This document shows, piece after piece, positions 31,675 through 39,360 of a DNA stretch of 41,191 bases (position 1 is its first letter; the number at the start of each line of letters is the position of its first letter). Location: positions 1 through 41,191 of the forward strand of contig NZ_WHZU01000020.1 in the NCBI RefSeq assembly GCF_010667655.1, given 5' to 3'. Position numbers and translations under genes: made by a program. The notes below the pieces were generated by a model. It had not been told where the DNA came from. It did not search any database and worked only from the letters and a program-made list of their open reading frames with translations. Source of the DNA: Bifidobacterium saimiriisciurei. Its GTDB lineage: Bacteria; Actinomycetota; Actinomycetes; Actinomycetales; Bifidobacteriaceae.

Positions 31675-33150
31675 CTAGCGATCACGCCAGCGCAGCAGTT
31701 CGAAGAGGAGCACGTAAGCGAGCAGCAGCGCGGAGGCGAGGAACACGGAGCGCAACGCAAGCATGAGGCTCGGCAGGAACGTGGCGATGACGCCGAACAC
31801 GGCCACGCCGATCGCGCCGCCGACCTGACGGAACGTGTTGAACATGGCGGATGCGATGCCCGACTGCGACGAATCCACGCTCTTGAGCACCACGCCGGCG
31901 GCGGCGGGCGTAGTGACGGCCGCGCCGAAACCGACCACGCTCAACCCCGTCGCAATCACCCAGACGGGAATCGGCGCCGGGGTGAGGAACTCGAACATGA
32001 ATCCGACGATCATGATGGACAATCCCAGCGTGATGGAGAATTTGGAACCATGGGCGGTGATGATGCGCCCGCCGGCGAGGTTGCCGACGATGGTCACGAA
32101 CGCGGACGGCACGAACACGAGACCGGCGGCGAACGCGCCCATACCGAGCTGGTTCTGCAGGAACATCGTGCAGATGAACACCATGCCGTACCAGTTGAAG
32201 ATCATGATGAAACCGATCTGCAACGCCACCTGCATGCCACGAACATGGAACAGGTTCAGCGGCATCATCGGCACGGGGACCTTGCGCTGCGAGAACAGGA
32301 ACGCGCCGAGCGTCACGATGCCGACGGCCAGCAGTGCGAGCGTGGCCGGATGGGCGAAGCCGAGCGAGCCAACCTGGATGATGCCGGCGACGAGCGAGGA
32401 CAATCCGACAAGCGCAAGCGCCTGTCCGAGCCAATCAAAACGTATGGGACGCGACGGCGAGGCGGCGATCTTCGGCGCCACGGCGAGGATCATCAGACAG
32501 AACGGCACGTTGATGGCGAAGACGAGGCTCCAATGGATCGGCGTGAGCAGACCGCCGAGCAGGGGGCCGACCGCCGACGCCGACGCGCCGCCCGCGCCCC
32601 ACAGCGCAAGCGCCCATGCGCGGCGCTTCGGATTCGGATTGGCCTCGTTGATCAGCGCCATCGAGGCGGGCAGGATCAGCGCGGAGGCCACGCCGAGGAC
32701 GCATCGGCCGGCGACGAGCGCGGCCATCGACCAGGCGAACGAGCAGAACAGCGAGGCCGCGGCGAACAGCGAGGCGCCGATGACGAACACGCGTTTGGCG
32801 CCGAAGCGGTCGGTCAGGCTGCCGGCGAGGAGCAGCAATGCGGCGAACAGCAGCGTATAGCCGTCGACGACCCACTGCTGCACGGCCATGTCGCCGCCGA
32901 GTTCGGCCGCGATGGTCGGCAACGCCACGTTGACGATGAGCACGTCCATGCCGGCGAGGAACGAGGCGACCGCCGCCGCGAACGTGGTGAGGTTGGCGGA
33001 GAGGCGACTCGCGCGGTCGGTGCGGCCGGCACGTTCATCGACGTCGGAGCGGCCGGCACAATCGGCACGATCGGCATGGTCACGGCCCGATACGACGTTC
33101 ATTGATGTTTTGGTGAAATCGGTCATAATCCCCTGCATCCGATGGCACAT
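31675..33150 (-). CDS. MFS drug exporter, DHA2 (EmrB/QacA) type
   Basis: Proton-coupled multidrug exporter, 491 residues, about 14 helices. TM1 has FLAGMDVLIVNVALPTIAAELG, the D-x-x-I-V-N-V-A-L-P DHA2 signature; the motif A loop is DRFGAKRVFVIG; motif C is GPLLGG at about 195. ATGs at 33150, 33138 and 33126 are all possible starts, and no Shine-Dalgarno settles it. An N-terminal tail of 45 residues rich in Arg, Asp and Ala precedes TM1. It is divergent from the LysR gene at 33280, with a LysR-type palindrome between them. Substrate unknown. The terminus runs into array C. Confidence 0.9.
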   Translation of the reverse strand: MCHRMQGIMTDFTKTSMNVVSGRDHADRADCAGRSDVDERAGRTDRASRLSANLTTFAAAVASFLAGMDVLIVNVALPTIAAELGGDMAVQQWVVDGYTLLFAALLLLAGSLTDRFGAKRVFVIGASLFAAASLFCSFAWSMAALVAGRCVLGVASALILPASMALINEANPNPKRRAWALALWGAGGASASAVGPLLGGLLTPIHWSLVFAINVPFCLMILAVAPKIAASPSRPIRFDWLGQALALVGLSSLVAGIIQVGSLGFAHPATLALLAVGIVTLGAFLFSQRKVPVPMMPLNLFHVRGMQVALQIGFIMIFNWYGMVFICTMFLQNQLGMGAFAAGLVFVPSAFVTIVGNLAGGRIITAHGSKFSITLGLSIMIVGFMFEFLTPAPIPVWVIATGLSVVGFGAAVTTPAAAGVVLKSVDSSQSGIASAMFNTFRQVGGAIGVAVFGVIATFLPSLMLALRSVFLASALLLAYVLLFELLRWRDR

Positions 33151-33235
33151 GGTTCCATCTGGTATTCCGTTTGGTTATTGCCATAGTCATGATATTCTCG
33201 AAAACAGTTGAAAAACAGCGGTTTACAAGTGCTTA

Positions 33236-33265
33236 TGGTTCATAATTCATGAACCACAGGTTCAT
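33236..33265. promoter_or_regulatory. LysR-type operator between MFS and LysR genes
   Basis: TGGTTCAT (33236-33243) and ATGAACCA (33249-33256) are perfect inverted arms around AATTC and contain the T-N11-A pattern of LysR boxes. GGTTCAT follows at 33259-33265. The site is about 25-45 bp before the LysR ATG and 86 bp from the MFS start, as for autoregulated divergent LysR genes. Confidence 0.75.
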
Positions 33266-33279
33266 ACGGAGGGGCATCG

Positions 33280-34191
33280 ATGTACGACAGGCGGTTGGAT
33301 GCGATTCTTGCGGCGGCCGAACTCGGCAGCTTCAGCCGCGCCGCGGCGAAGCTGCACATCTCCACGCCGGCGCTCATCAAGCAGGTCAACGGCTTCGAAC
33401 AGGAGCATCGGATCACGCTGTTCCATCGCGGTCGCGGCGGCGTCAGACTCACCGAGGCCGGCGGCGCATTGGCCGCCGACGCCTACGACATCATCGAGGA
33501 ATCGGACCGCGCATTGCGGCACGCCCGCCGGCTTGAAAGCGGCGGAGCGAGCATCCGCGTCGGCGTATCGCTGTTACGCCCGGCCACGGCGCTGTTGGAC
33601 CTGTGGCCCCGGATGGCGCCGGCCATGGCCGCGCATCGTCCGTCGATCCGGCTGGAACTCGTGCCGCTGTCGGACGCGCCGGACGGGTTCCTTCACGAGA
33701 TCGACCACTTGGGCGACGCTGTGGACGTGGTGGTCACCGGCTTCTCGCGCCATCACTGGAGTCATCCCTGCCAGGTGCTGCAACTGGCGGAATACCAGCT
33801 GTGCATGGGCGTGCCACTGTCGAATCCACTGGCCGGCCGGGCGCGGCTGACGCTCGACGACCTTTCCGGCCAACGCGTGCATCTGCCGCCGCTCGGCGAC
33901 GGCGACGTCATGGACGAGGCGAGGAGACGTCTCGCCACGAATCCCGGCATCGAACTCGTGGACCTGCAGCGGTACGAGTTCGACGTGTTCAACGAATGCG
34001 CGCAGTCCGGCGACCTGCTGCTCGCCAAGAGCATCTGGAGCAACTTCCATCCGTCGATCAGGCTGATTGCGATGGACTGGGACATCACGGTGCCGTATGG
34101 GCTGCTGTATGCGGAGCATCCGGCGCCCGTCGTCCGTGATTTCGTTGCCGCCGTCGCCGAACTTACGGGCGGCAAGCCCCGAAATCCGTGA
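33280..34191 (+). CDS. LysR family transcriptional regulator
   Basis: 303 residues. N-terminal winged helix-turn-helix at about 1-60: RRLDAILAAAELGSFSRAAAKLHISTPALIKQVNGFEQEHRITLFHRGRGGVRLTEAG. The co-inducer domain follows, with IRVGVSLLRPATALLDLW at about 88-105 and PVVRDFVAAVAELTG at the end. GGAGGGG precedes the ATG. Divergent from the DHA2 exporter (31675-33150) and tail-to-tail with a second MFS gene (34244-35530); copies of its probable half-site TGGTTCAT occur upstream of both. The last four codons (Pro-Arg-Asn-Pro) and the stop codon lie within the hairpin element at 34178-34249. Confidence 0.92.
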   Translation: MYDRRLDAILAAAELGSFSRAAAKLHISTPALIKQVNGFEQEHRITLFHRGRGGVRLTEAGGALAADAYDIIEESDRALRHARRLESGGASIRVGVSLLRPATALLDLWPRMAPAMAAHRPSIRLELVPLSDAPDGFLHEIDHLGDAVDVVVTGFSRHHWSHPCQVLQLAEYQLCMGVPLSNPLAGRARLTLDDLSGQRVHLPPLGDGDVMDEARRRLATNPGIELVDLQRYEFDVFNECAQSGDLLLAKSIWSNFHPSIRLIAMDWDITVPYGLLYAEHPAPVVRDFVAAVAELTGGKPRNP

Positions 34192-34249
34192 TTGATGGTG
34201 CGTTTCGGTCGTTTTCCGGCTCGAAAACGGCCACAACGCACCATCAATC
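34178..34249. terminator. Two-tier hairpin element, copy 1 (LysR/MFS convergent end)
   Basis: GATTGATGGTGCGTT (34190-34204) pairs perfectly with 34235-34249. Inside, GGTCGTTTTC (34207-34216) pairs with GAAAACGGCC (34223-34232). The outer arms overlap both the LysR stop (34189-34191) and the MFS stop (34244-34246). The leader CCCGAAATCCG at 34178-34188 is identical to that of copy 2 and lies inside the LysR coding sequence. Probably a bidirectional terminator. Confidence 0.8.
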
Positions 34250-35530
34250 GTCAAGAACGGGAGTTGCGGACCGCATGGCCGCGCGCTCGGCGCGACGGCC
34301 GGCGGTCAGATATACGATGAGCGCCAAGGGCACGACCACGGCCAGCAGCGGGAAGAACCATCGGATGTCGGCGCGCGCGTACAGAAGGCCGCCGAGCATC
34401 GGCCCCAGCGCCATGCCCAGATCGAGGCCGATGTAGAACGTGGCGTTGGCCTGGCCGCCGTGGCCGGCGCCGCCGAGCCGCACGGCCGACGACTGCGCCA
34501 CCGAGTTCATCAACCCGTATGAGCCGGCCATGAGCAGCGCGGCCAGCATCATGCCGGCGTCGCCGCGCATCAGTGCGAGCGCCGCCAATGTGCCGACCAT
34601 GCACAGCGAGCACAGGCCGAGGAACCAAGCGAACGACAGACGGTCGAACAGGTCGCGCATCGCAAGACGCAGCACGAGCAGCGCCGCCGCATAACAGGGG
34701 AAGAACAGGCTGACCTCGACGGCGAGCCCGCGCGCATGCACGTAGGTGACGATATAGGATTGCGTGGCGCAGTAGGGAATCGCGAACAGCATGAAGATCA
34801 CGGCGACGGGGACCACGCGCACGGCGACGATGGCGTCGAGCACGGAACGCAGGCCGTGTTTCGTCGGACGCCCGTCACCATTTTCCTCCTTGGCCCGGCC
34901 GGTTTGTTTCATTCCAGCCCCGGCCCCCGATTCCCGATTGGGCGACACCGGCTGGGGCGCCCCGCCGTTGCGCACCAGCAGGACGATGCCGGCCATGAGC
35001 ACGGCCATCACCGTGGAGACGACGCATGAGCCGCGGTAGCCGGCCACCTGCTGCACCTTGATGCCGAGGGCCGGGCCGACCGCCATCGCCAGCGCGTTGA
35101 CCATGCCGTAGTATCCCATGCCCTTGCCGATGTGCTCCAGAGGGATCAGCGAGGTGAGCCATGCGGCCAGACATACGGAGACGCAGGAGAATCCGATGCC
35201 GTTGACGATGCGTGCGAGCAGCAGCATGGTCGCCGACGTCGCGCACGCGTACCATGCGTTGGCGGCGATGAGGCATACGGCGCCGACCATCACCATCCGC
35301 CGTTTGGGAATGCGGTCGGCGGCCGAGCCGGCCACGGGGCGGAGGAACAGCGATACGGTGTTCATGGCGCCGGCAACCAGGCCGGCCAGCTCGCCGTCGG
35401 CGCCGAGCCGATGCGAGTAGCCGACGATGATGGGCGTGACCAGCATCGAACTGCCCATGTAGAAGAACGCGGCCGCCATGATGAGCAGCACGTCGCGCCC
35501 CAGTATCGAATCCTTCCGCCGCCTCGCCAC
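34244..35530 (-). CDS. MFS transporter (12-helix, DHA1/arabinose-efflux-like)
   Basis: Probable metabolite or drug exporter, 428 residues, starting at a GTG at 35528-35530 with GAGG upstream. Twelve helices: the first six run to about residue 185, then a cytoplasmic loop at about 190-225 that is rich in Gly, Lys and Glu (RESGAGAGMKQTGRAKEENGDGRPTKHG), then the second six. Motif A-type loop ADRIPKRRMVMVGAV after TM2; SAVRLGGAGHGGQANATFYIGLDLGMALGPMLGGL between TM10 and 11. It is tail-to-tail with LysR, and its promoter side (35620-35648) holds two TGGTTCA half-sites, so LysR may control it. Substrate unknown. Confidence 0.87.
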   Translation of the reverse strand: MARRRKDSILGRDVLLIMAAAFFYMGSSMLVTPIIVGYSHRLGADGELAGLVAGAMNTVSLFLRPVAGSAADRIPKRRMVMVGAVCLIAANAWYACATSATMLLLARIVNGIGFSCVSVCLAAWLTSLIPLEHIGKGMGYYGMVNALAMAVGPALGIKVQQVAGYRGSCVVSTVMAVLMAGIVLLVRNGGAPQPVSPNRESGAGAGMKQTGRAKEENGDGRPTKHGLRSVLDAIVAVRVVPVAVIFMLFAIPYCATQSYIVTYVHARGLAVEVSLFFPCYAAALLVLRLAMRDLFDRLSFAWFLGLCSLCMVGTLAALALMRGDAGMMLAALLMAGSYGLMNSVAQSSAVRLGGAGHGGQANATFYIGLDLGMALGPMLGGLLYARADIRWFFPLLAVVVPLALIVYLTAGRRAERAAMRSATPVLDD

Positions 35531-35662
35531 CGCAGCGCCTCGCTTTCCGTACGTTCCTCACATTCCGTGACCACTGTATGCGGCCATACGATACGCGCGA
35601 CTGCCGTGTATGACAGCGTTTGGTTCATGCGCGGAAGATTGTGGTTCACACGGGCCGAATCA
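35531..35662 (-). promoter_or_regulatory. Upstream region of the second MFS gene
   Basis: About 130 bp between the MFS start and the copy-2 hairpin. It contains TGGTTCAT (35621-35628) and TGGTTCA (35642-35648) in direct orientation, the same word as in the LysR operator at 33236. An imperfect GTATGCGGCCATAC palindrome lies nearer the gene. No clear promoter pair. Confidence 0.5.
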
Positions 35663-35731
35663 CCCGAAATCCGAAGTTTATGGTGCCAAATGGTCGTTTT
35701 CGAGCCGAAAAACGACCAAAAGGCACCGTAA
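35663..35731. terminator. Two-tier hairpin element, copy 2 (end of the metal exporter operon)
   Basis: Outer arms TTATGGTGCC (35678-35687) and GGCACCGTAA (35722-35731), one mismatch; inner arms GGTCGTTTTC and the inverted GAAAAACGACC around CGAGC. The leader CCCGAAATCCG is at 35663-35673, again 29 bp before the inner arm as in copy 1. It lies directly after the FetB-like stop (35734), so it is probably that operon's terminator. Confidence 0.8.
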
Positions 35732-35733
35732 TG

Positions 35734-36525
35734 TCACCGTTCGGTGGCCGGCCTGTACTGATCGTCGGCGGTGAAGCAGGTGCGGTAGACCATCGCCATG
35801 ATGAGGCTGTCGGCCACGAGCGTAAGCGCGGCGATGGCTGCGAACACGACGAACTGGTACTTCGCCGCGTTGATGGGGTCGCCGCCGGCGATGACCTGGC
35901 CGGCCATCATGCCCGGGATCGTCACGATGCCACAGGACGCCAACGTGGCCGTCGTCGGCAGCAGACCCAGCCGAATCGACGAGACGATCGACGGACGGGC
36001 CGCCTCCCACGCGCTCGCACCCAGTGCAAGCATCGTGTCAATCTCGTCACGCCGCTCGTCCATGCTCTCGTAGAAGCGGCTCAGTCCGACGGCCAGCGCG
36101 GAGACCGTGTTGCCCAGCAGCATGCCGGTGAGCGGCACCACCAGCTGCGGCGCATACCACGGGTGCGGACGCACCACCAGCTCCGTGACCAGCGCGATCA
36201 TGAGCAGCATGGTGATGGTCAGGCTCAACAGCACCGGACCGGCCAGGCCCTTCGGCACGCCCTTGGCGCGAGACAGCGTGATCTGCACGGCCGCCACCAG
36301 CATCACGGCGATCACCGTGAACACAAGCCACACGTTGTTCGCGCGAATCACATAGCCCACGACGAAGCCCATCGCACAGAGTTGGAGCAGTGCGCGGCAG
36401 GCCGACCACAGCAGCGTCTTGCCGATGTTGATGCGCATCAGCTCGCTGATGCCCGCCGCTATGGCCACCATCGTCAGCGCGACGACGAGACCCCAGATGT
36501 CTATGTTGTACGAATTGCCGGTCAT
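35734..36525 (-). CDS. fetB: FetB-like metal-export ABC permease (UPF0014)
   Basis: Membrane subunit of an ABC exporter; E. coli FetAB exports iron and protects against oxidative stress. 263 residues, seven to eight predicted helices. Family blocks are ALLQLCAMGFVVGYVI (about 45-60), LVVPLTGMLLGNTVSALAVGLSRFYESMDERRDEIDTMLALGASAWEAARPSI (about 127-180) and TLASCGIVTIPGMMAGQVIAGGDPINAAKYQFVV (about 195-230), which are near-diagnostic for this family. The ATG overlaps the TGA of the ATPase gene (ATGA, 36522-36525), so the two are translationally coupled. The order ATPase then permease matches FetA-FetB. Confidence 0.92.
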   Translation of the reverse strand: MTGNSYNIDIWGLVVALTMVAIAAGISELMRINIGKTLLWSACRALLQLCAMGFVVGYVIRANNVWLVFTVIAVMLVAAVQITLSRAKGVPKGLAGPVLLSLTITMLLMIALVTELVVRPHPWYAPQLVVPLTGMLLGNTVSALAVGLSRFYESMDERRDEIDTMLALGASAWEAARPSIVSSIRLGLLPTTATLASCGIVTIPGMMAGQVIAGGDPINAAKYQFVVFAAIAALTLVADSLIMAMVYRTCFTADDQYRPATER

Positions 36526-37343
36526 GCGGACTCCTCGGCGACGCGCATGGTCAGCCGACCGTCGGCGAGCGTGGCGATGCGATGCGCCCGACCGTCCGGC
36601 GGCCGATGGCGGATGCGCACGATTGCCATGCCGCCGGCCGCGGCCTGCGCCATGATCGAGGCGACCTTCTCCGCATTGTCGTCGTCCAGACCGGCGTCCA
36701 CCTCGTCGGCGAGCAGCACCTTCGGATTCGTCAGCAGCGTCCGCGCCAGCGAAACGCGCGCCGCCTGTCCACCCGACAGATCGTGCGGATGACGCATCAG
36801 GTCGATGTCCCCGCAGCCCATCGCGTCCAGCGTCTCGCGAATGCGCGTGTCCGGCAGCGACGCGCGCGCACGGGCGTCATTGGAACGGAACAGCCTCGAC
36901 AACCCGCGCGCGCCGTTCGAAGTCCCATCCTCGTCGCCGCGTACCGCAAGCGTCCACGGCAGACGAATCGCATCGGCCACGGTGTCGCCCGGCAGAATCG
37001 GCTTCTGCGGCAGGTACGCCACCTCACGCCGCCACTGCTGCGGCGTGAACTCGCCCGAATCGCGCCCTGCCAGCACCAGCGTCCCCGACGCATGGGGATT
37101 CAGCCTGGCGAATGCGGTGAGCAGACTGCTCTTGCCCGAGCCGGAAGGTCCTATCAGGTCGACGATCTCACCGCCGTCGACGGTGAAATCGATATCGTGG
37201 AAAATCGTACGGGTCATGCGACGCGCGTCGTCGTCGTTTCCGCCATCGGATTTTCCGCCGCCCGAGTCATGCGCCGGCGGCGCGACGTCCGGAACTGCGC
37301 ACGACATCCCGGTCGCGCTGAACGTGAACGATTCCACTCCCAT
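36522..37343 (-). CDS. fetA: FetA-like ABC transporter ATP-binding protein
   Basis: ATPase for the permease above. 273 residues from the ATG at 37341-37343; longer in-frame starts cross the promoter of the divergent response-regulator gene and add no family sequence. Walker A GPSGSGKS at 65-72, signature LSGGQAARVSLARTLL, Walker B VLLADEVDAGLDD and the H-loop in IRIRHRPP. Between the first strand (SFTFSATGMSCAV) and the ABC core lies a Gly/Asp-rich insertion (DSGGGKSDGGNDDD) of about 25 residues. ATGA overlap with fetB shows coupling. The metal substrate is inferred from E. coli FetAB; no metal-binding motif is visible. Confidence 0.88.
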   Translation of the reverse strand: MGVESFTFSATGMSCAVPDVAPPAHDSGGGKSDGGNDDDARRMTRTIFHDIDFTVDGGEIVDLIGPSGSGKSSLLTAFARLNPHASGTLVLAGRDSGEFTPQQWRREVAYLPQKPILPGDTVADAIRLPWTLAVRGDEDGTSNGARGLSRLFRSNDARARASLPDTRIRETLDAMGCGDIDLMRHPHDLSGGQAARVSLARTLLTNPKVLLADEVDAGLDDDNAEKVASIMAQAAAGGMAIVRIRHRPPDGRAHRIATLADGRLTMRVAEESA

Positions 37344-37472
37344 AGTTGGGTACGTTACCGCCGGGCCACAATCGCGACAATCCCCAGCGTTTCTTAGCGG
37401 TTTCTTAGGCGGTCGGCGGTCTGATATAACCGGACGCAGGGCAGTCCGACGCATGATGACGGAGGAAGCGGA
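37344..37472. promoter_or_regulatory. Divergent promoter with response-regulator direct repeats
   Basis: GTTTCTTAGCG (37389-37399) and GTTTCTTAGGC (37400-37410) form an 11-bp direct repeat, the pattern OmpR-type response regulators bind. It is followed 14 bp later by TATAAC (37425-37430), a -10 for the downstream regulator gene, so the site covers the -35. The metal exporter genes lie on the other side. Confidence 0.7.
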
Positions 37473-38243
37473 ATGAGCGAAGAGACGACCAGGACCATGA
37501 TGCCGGCGAATGGCGCGGCCGGTAGCGCGTCGGCCATACGCGCGGCCGACGCCCCCGAACGCTTGGACCCCGAACGGCTGCTGCTGCCCGCGCTGCTGCT
37601 CATCGAAGACGACCCGAACCTCGGTTCGATGACCGGCGAAATGCTCGGCGATCACTATCGCGTGGACTGGGCGCAGACGGCGTCCGACGCGCGAAGTCTA
37701 TTGCACGCCAACCGTTATGACGCGCTCATCGTCGACCGCCGCCTTCCCGACGGCGACGGCCTCGACCTCATCCGCATCCTGCGAGGCGGCGGCATCACCA
37801 CGCCCGCGCTGGTATTGACCGCGCTCGCCGACGTCGACGACATCGTCGAGGGACTCGACTCCGGCGCCAACGACTATCTGACCAAGCCGTTCCATTTTGT
37901 GGAGCTCGAGGCACGGCTGCGCGCGTTGCTTCGGGGATTCCATGCGCAGGCCGCCAGCGTGATGATCGGCGACTGGCTGCTCAAGCCCGACGCCGACGTC
38001 ATCGAGGACCCGGACGGGCGGCCCGTCTCGCTCACCGATGCCGAGGCGAGGCTCCTCGCCGAGCTCGCCTCCTCGCCCGACCATGTCTTCAGTCGCGACG
38101 AACTGCTGTGCAGCGTGTTCTCCGGCGGCAGCGACACCGGCACCGTCGACGTCTACGTGTCGTATGTGCGTGGAAAGACCACGAAGGCCATCATCGAGAC
38201 CGTGCGCGGCCGCGGATACCGCATCGGCAATCCGCAGGACTGA
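37473..38243 (+). CDS. OmpR family response regulator
   Basis: Two-component response regulator, 256 residues. An unstructured 40-residue N-terminus precedes the receiver domain: acidic pocket E45-D46-D47 in LLLIEDD, phosphoacceptor D88 in LIVDRRLPDGDG, T116 and K138 (KPF). The C-terminal winged helix (about 175-250) contains VSLTDAEARLLAELASSPDHVFSRDELL and VDVYVSYVRGK...VRGRGYRIG, matching Trans_reg_C. A direct repeat at its own promoter suggests autoregulation. The next gene, the kinase, begins 41 bp downstream or, at an alternative start, overlaps the stop as TGATG, so the pair is one operon. Confidence 0.95.
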   Translation: MSEETTRTMMPANGAAGSASAIRAADAPERLDPERLLLPALLLIEDDPNLGSMTGEMLGDHYRVDWAQTASDARSLLHANRYDALIVDRRLPDGDGLDLIRILRGGGITTPALVLTALADVDDIVEGLDSGANDYLTKPFHFVELEARLRALLRGFHAQAASVMIGDWLLKPDADVIEDPDGRPVSLTDAEARLLAELASSPDHVFSRDELLCSVFSGGSDTGTVDVYVSYVRGKTTKAIIETVRGRGYRIGNPQD

Positions 38244-38284
38244 TGCGAAACGAACCGGTGCGAAACGATTCGGAGAGGAGGACG

Positions 38285-39316
38285 ATGATGCACGACGATT
38301 CCCATTCCGGCGAATCCCCTGCTTCCGCCAACGCGAACGGCGGCGGTCCGGGCAACGTGGCCGGGCTTATCAGTCGGCGCATGACCATCGCCATGGCCGT
38401 GATCACCGTGGCCGGCGGGCTCGTATTCGTACTCGGCGTGCTGTTCGGCTCGCGCCACGAATTCACCGAACGAGGCCTCAACCCCAGCGCCATGTCCGTC
38501 GCCCGGGAATTCGGCTCGGGCATGATGGTCATCGACACGCGCAAGGCCGTCGCGCTCACGGTGCTGTTCGTGGTCTGCGTCGTCGCCGCCGTGGCGGTCG
38601 TCGGCCGATACTATTCGCATAAGGAGGTCGCGCCGCTGGAGCATGCGTTCGAGCTGCAGAAGGATTTCGTCGCCGACGCCAGCCACGAGTTGAAGACGCC
38701 GCTCGCCGTGATCTCCACACGAATCGACCTCATTGATTTCCGCCGTCAGCGGGGCCAGTCCATCGACGACGCGCTCGACGACCTGCGCGGCGACGTCGAC
38801 CGCATGAACGCCATCGTCACCGATCTGCTGGTCGCCGCACGCGGCGCCGTGCATACGGAACCGGTGGCGTTGGACGGCGTCATCGCCCAGTCCGTCGACG
38901 CCGTCCGTCCGTTGGCCGACAAACGCGGCGTACGCGTCGAGACCCGTATCGACGGCGATCCCGCGCATTTCGTCGTCGAGGGTAGTGCGGTCGGACTCTC
39001 GCGGTGCGTGGTCGCCGTGCTCGACAACGCCATCGCCCACGCGCCGCAGGGGACGGACGTGACGATCGCGCTCGGCTACCGGCATCATCGCGACGTCGCC
39101 ATCCGCGTGACCGACCACGGCCCCGGAATCGGCGACGATCCCGAACGACTGTTCCGCCGGTTCGCCCGCGACGACGACGGCACCGCGCATCAGGGCTATG
39201 GTCTGGGACTGGCGCTCGCCCGCGACGTGGCCTCGCGATACGGCGGCACGCTCGACGTGGAATCCACGTCGGCCGACGGCACCACCATGCGTCTCACCCT
39301 GCCGTTGACACGCTGA
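38285..39316 (+). CDS. Sensor histidine kinase
   Basis: Membrane-bound partner of the response regulator. 343 residues from the ATG at 38285 with GGAGAGGAGG upstream; an alternative start at 38243 overlaps the regulator stop and would add 14 residues. TM1 at about 33-54 and TM2 at about 88-108 enclose a short external loop of about 33 residues, too small for a classical sensor domain. The H-box is FVADASHELKTPLAVIST with phospho-acceptor H134; N-box VLDNAIAHAPQG at about 243; G1 DHGPGIG; G2 GYGLGLALA. The small loop suggests it senses the membrane or acts with an accessory protein, such as a neighbouring transporter. Confidence 0.93.
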   Translation: MMHDDSHSGESPASANANGGGPGNVAGLISRRMTIAMAVITVAGGLVFVLGVLFGSRHEFTERGLNPSAMSVAREFGSGMMVIDTRKAVALTVLFVVCVVAAVAVVGRYYSHKEVAPLEHAFELQKDFVADASHELKTPLAVISTRIDLIDFRRQRGQSIDDALDDLRGDVDRMNAIVTDLLVAARGAVHTEPVALDGVIAQSVDAVRPLADKRGVRVETRIDGDPAHFVVEGSAVGLSRCVVAVLDNAIAHAPQGTDVTIALGYRHHRDVAIRVTDHGPGIGDDPERLFRRFARDDDGTAHQGYGLGLALARDVASRYGGTLDVESTSADGTTMRLTLPLTR

Positions 39317-39360
39317 GCGTCATCTCCGATCTATGGTGTTTTCAGGAGTTTATGCCGTGA

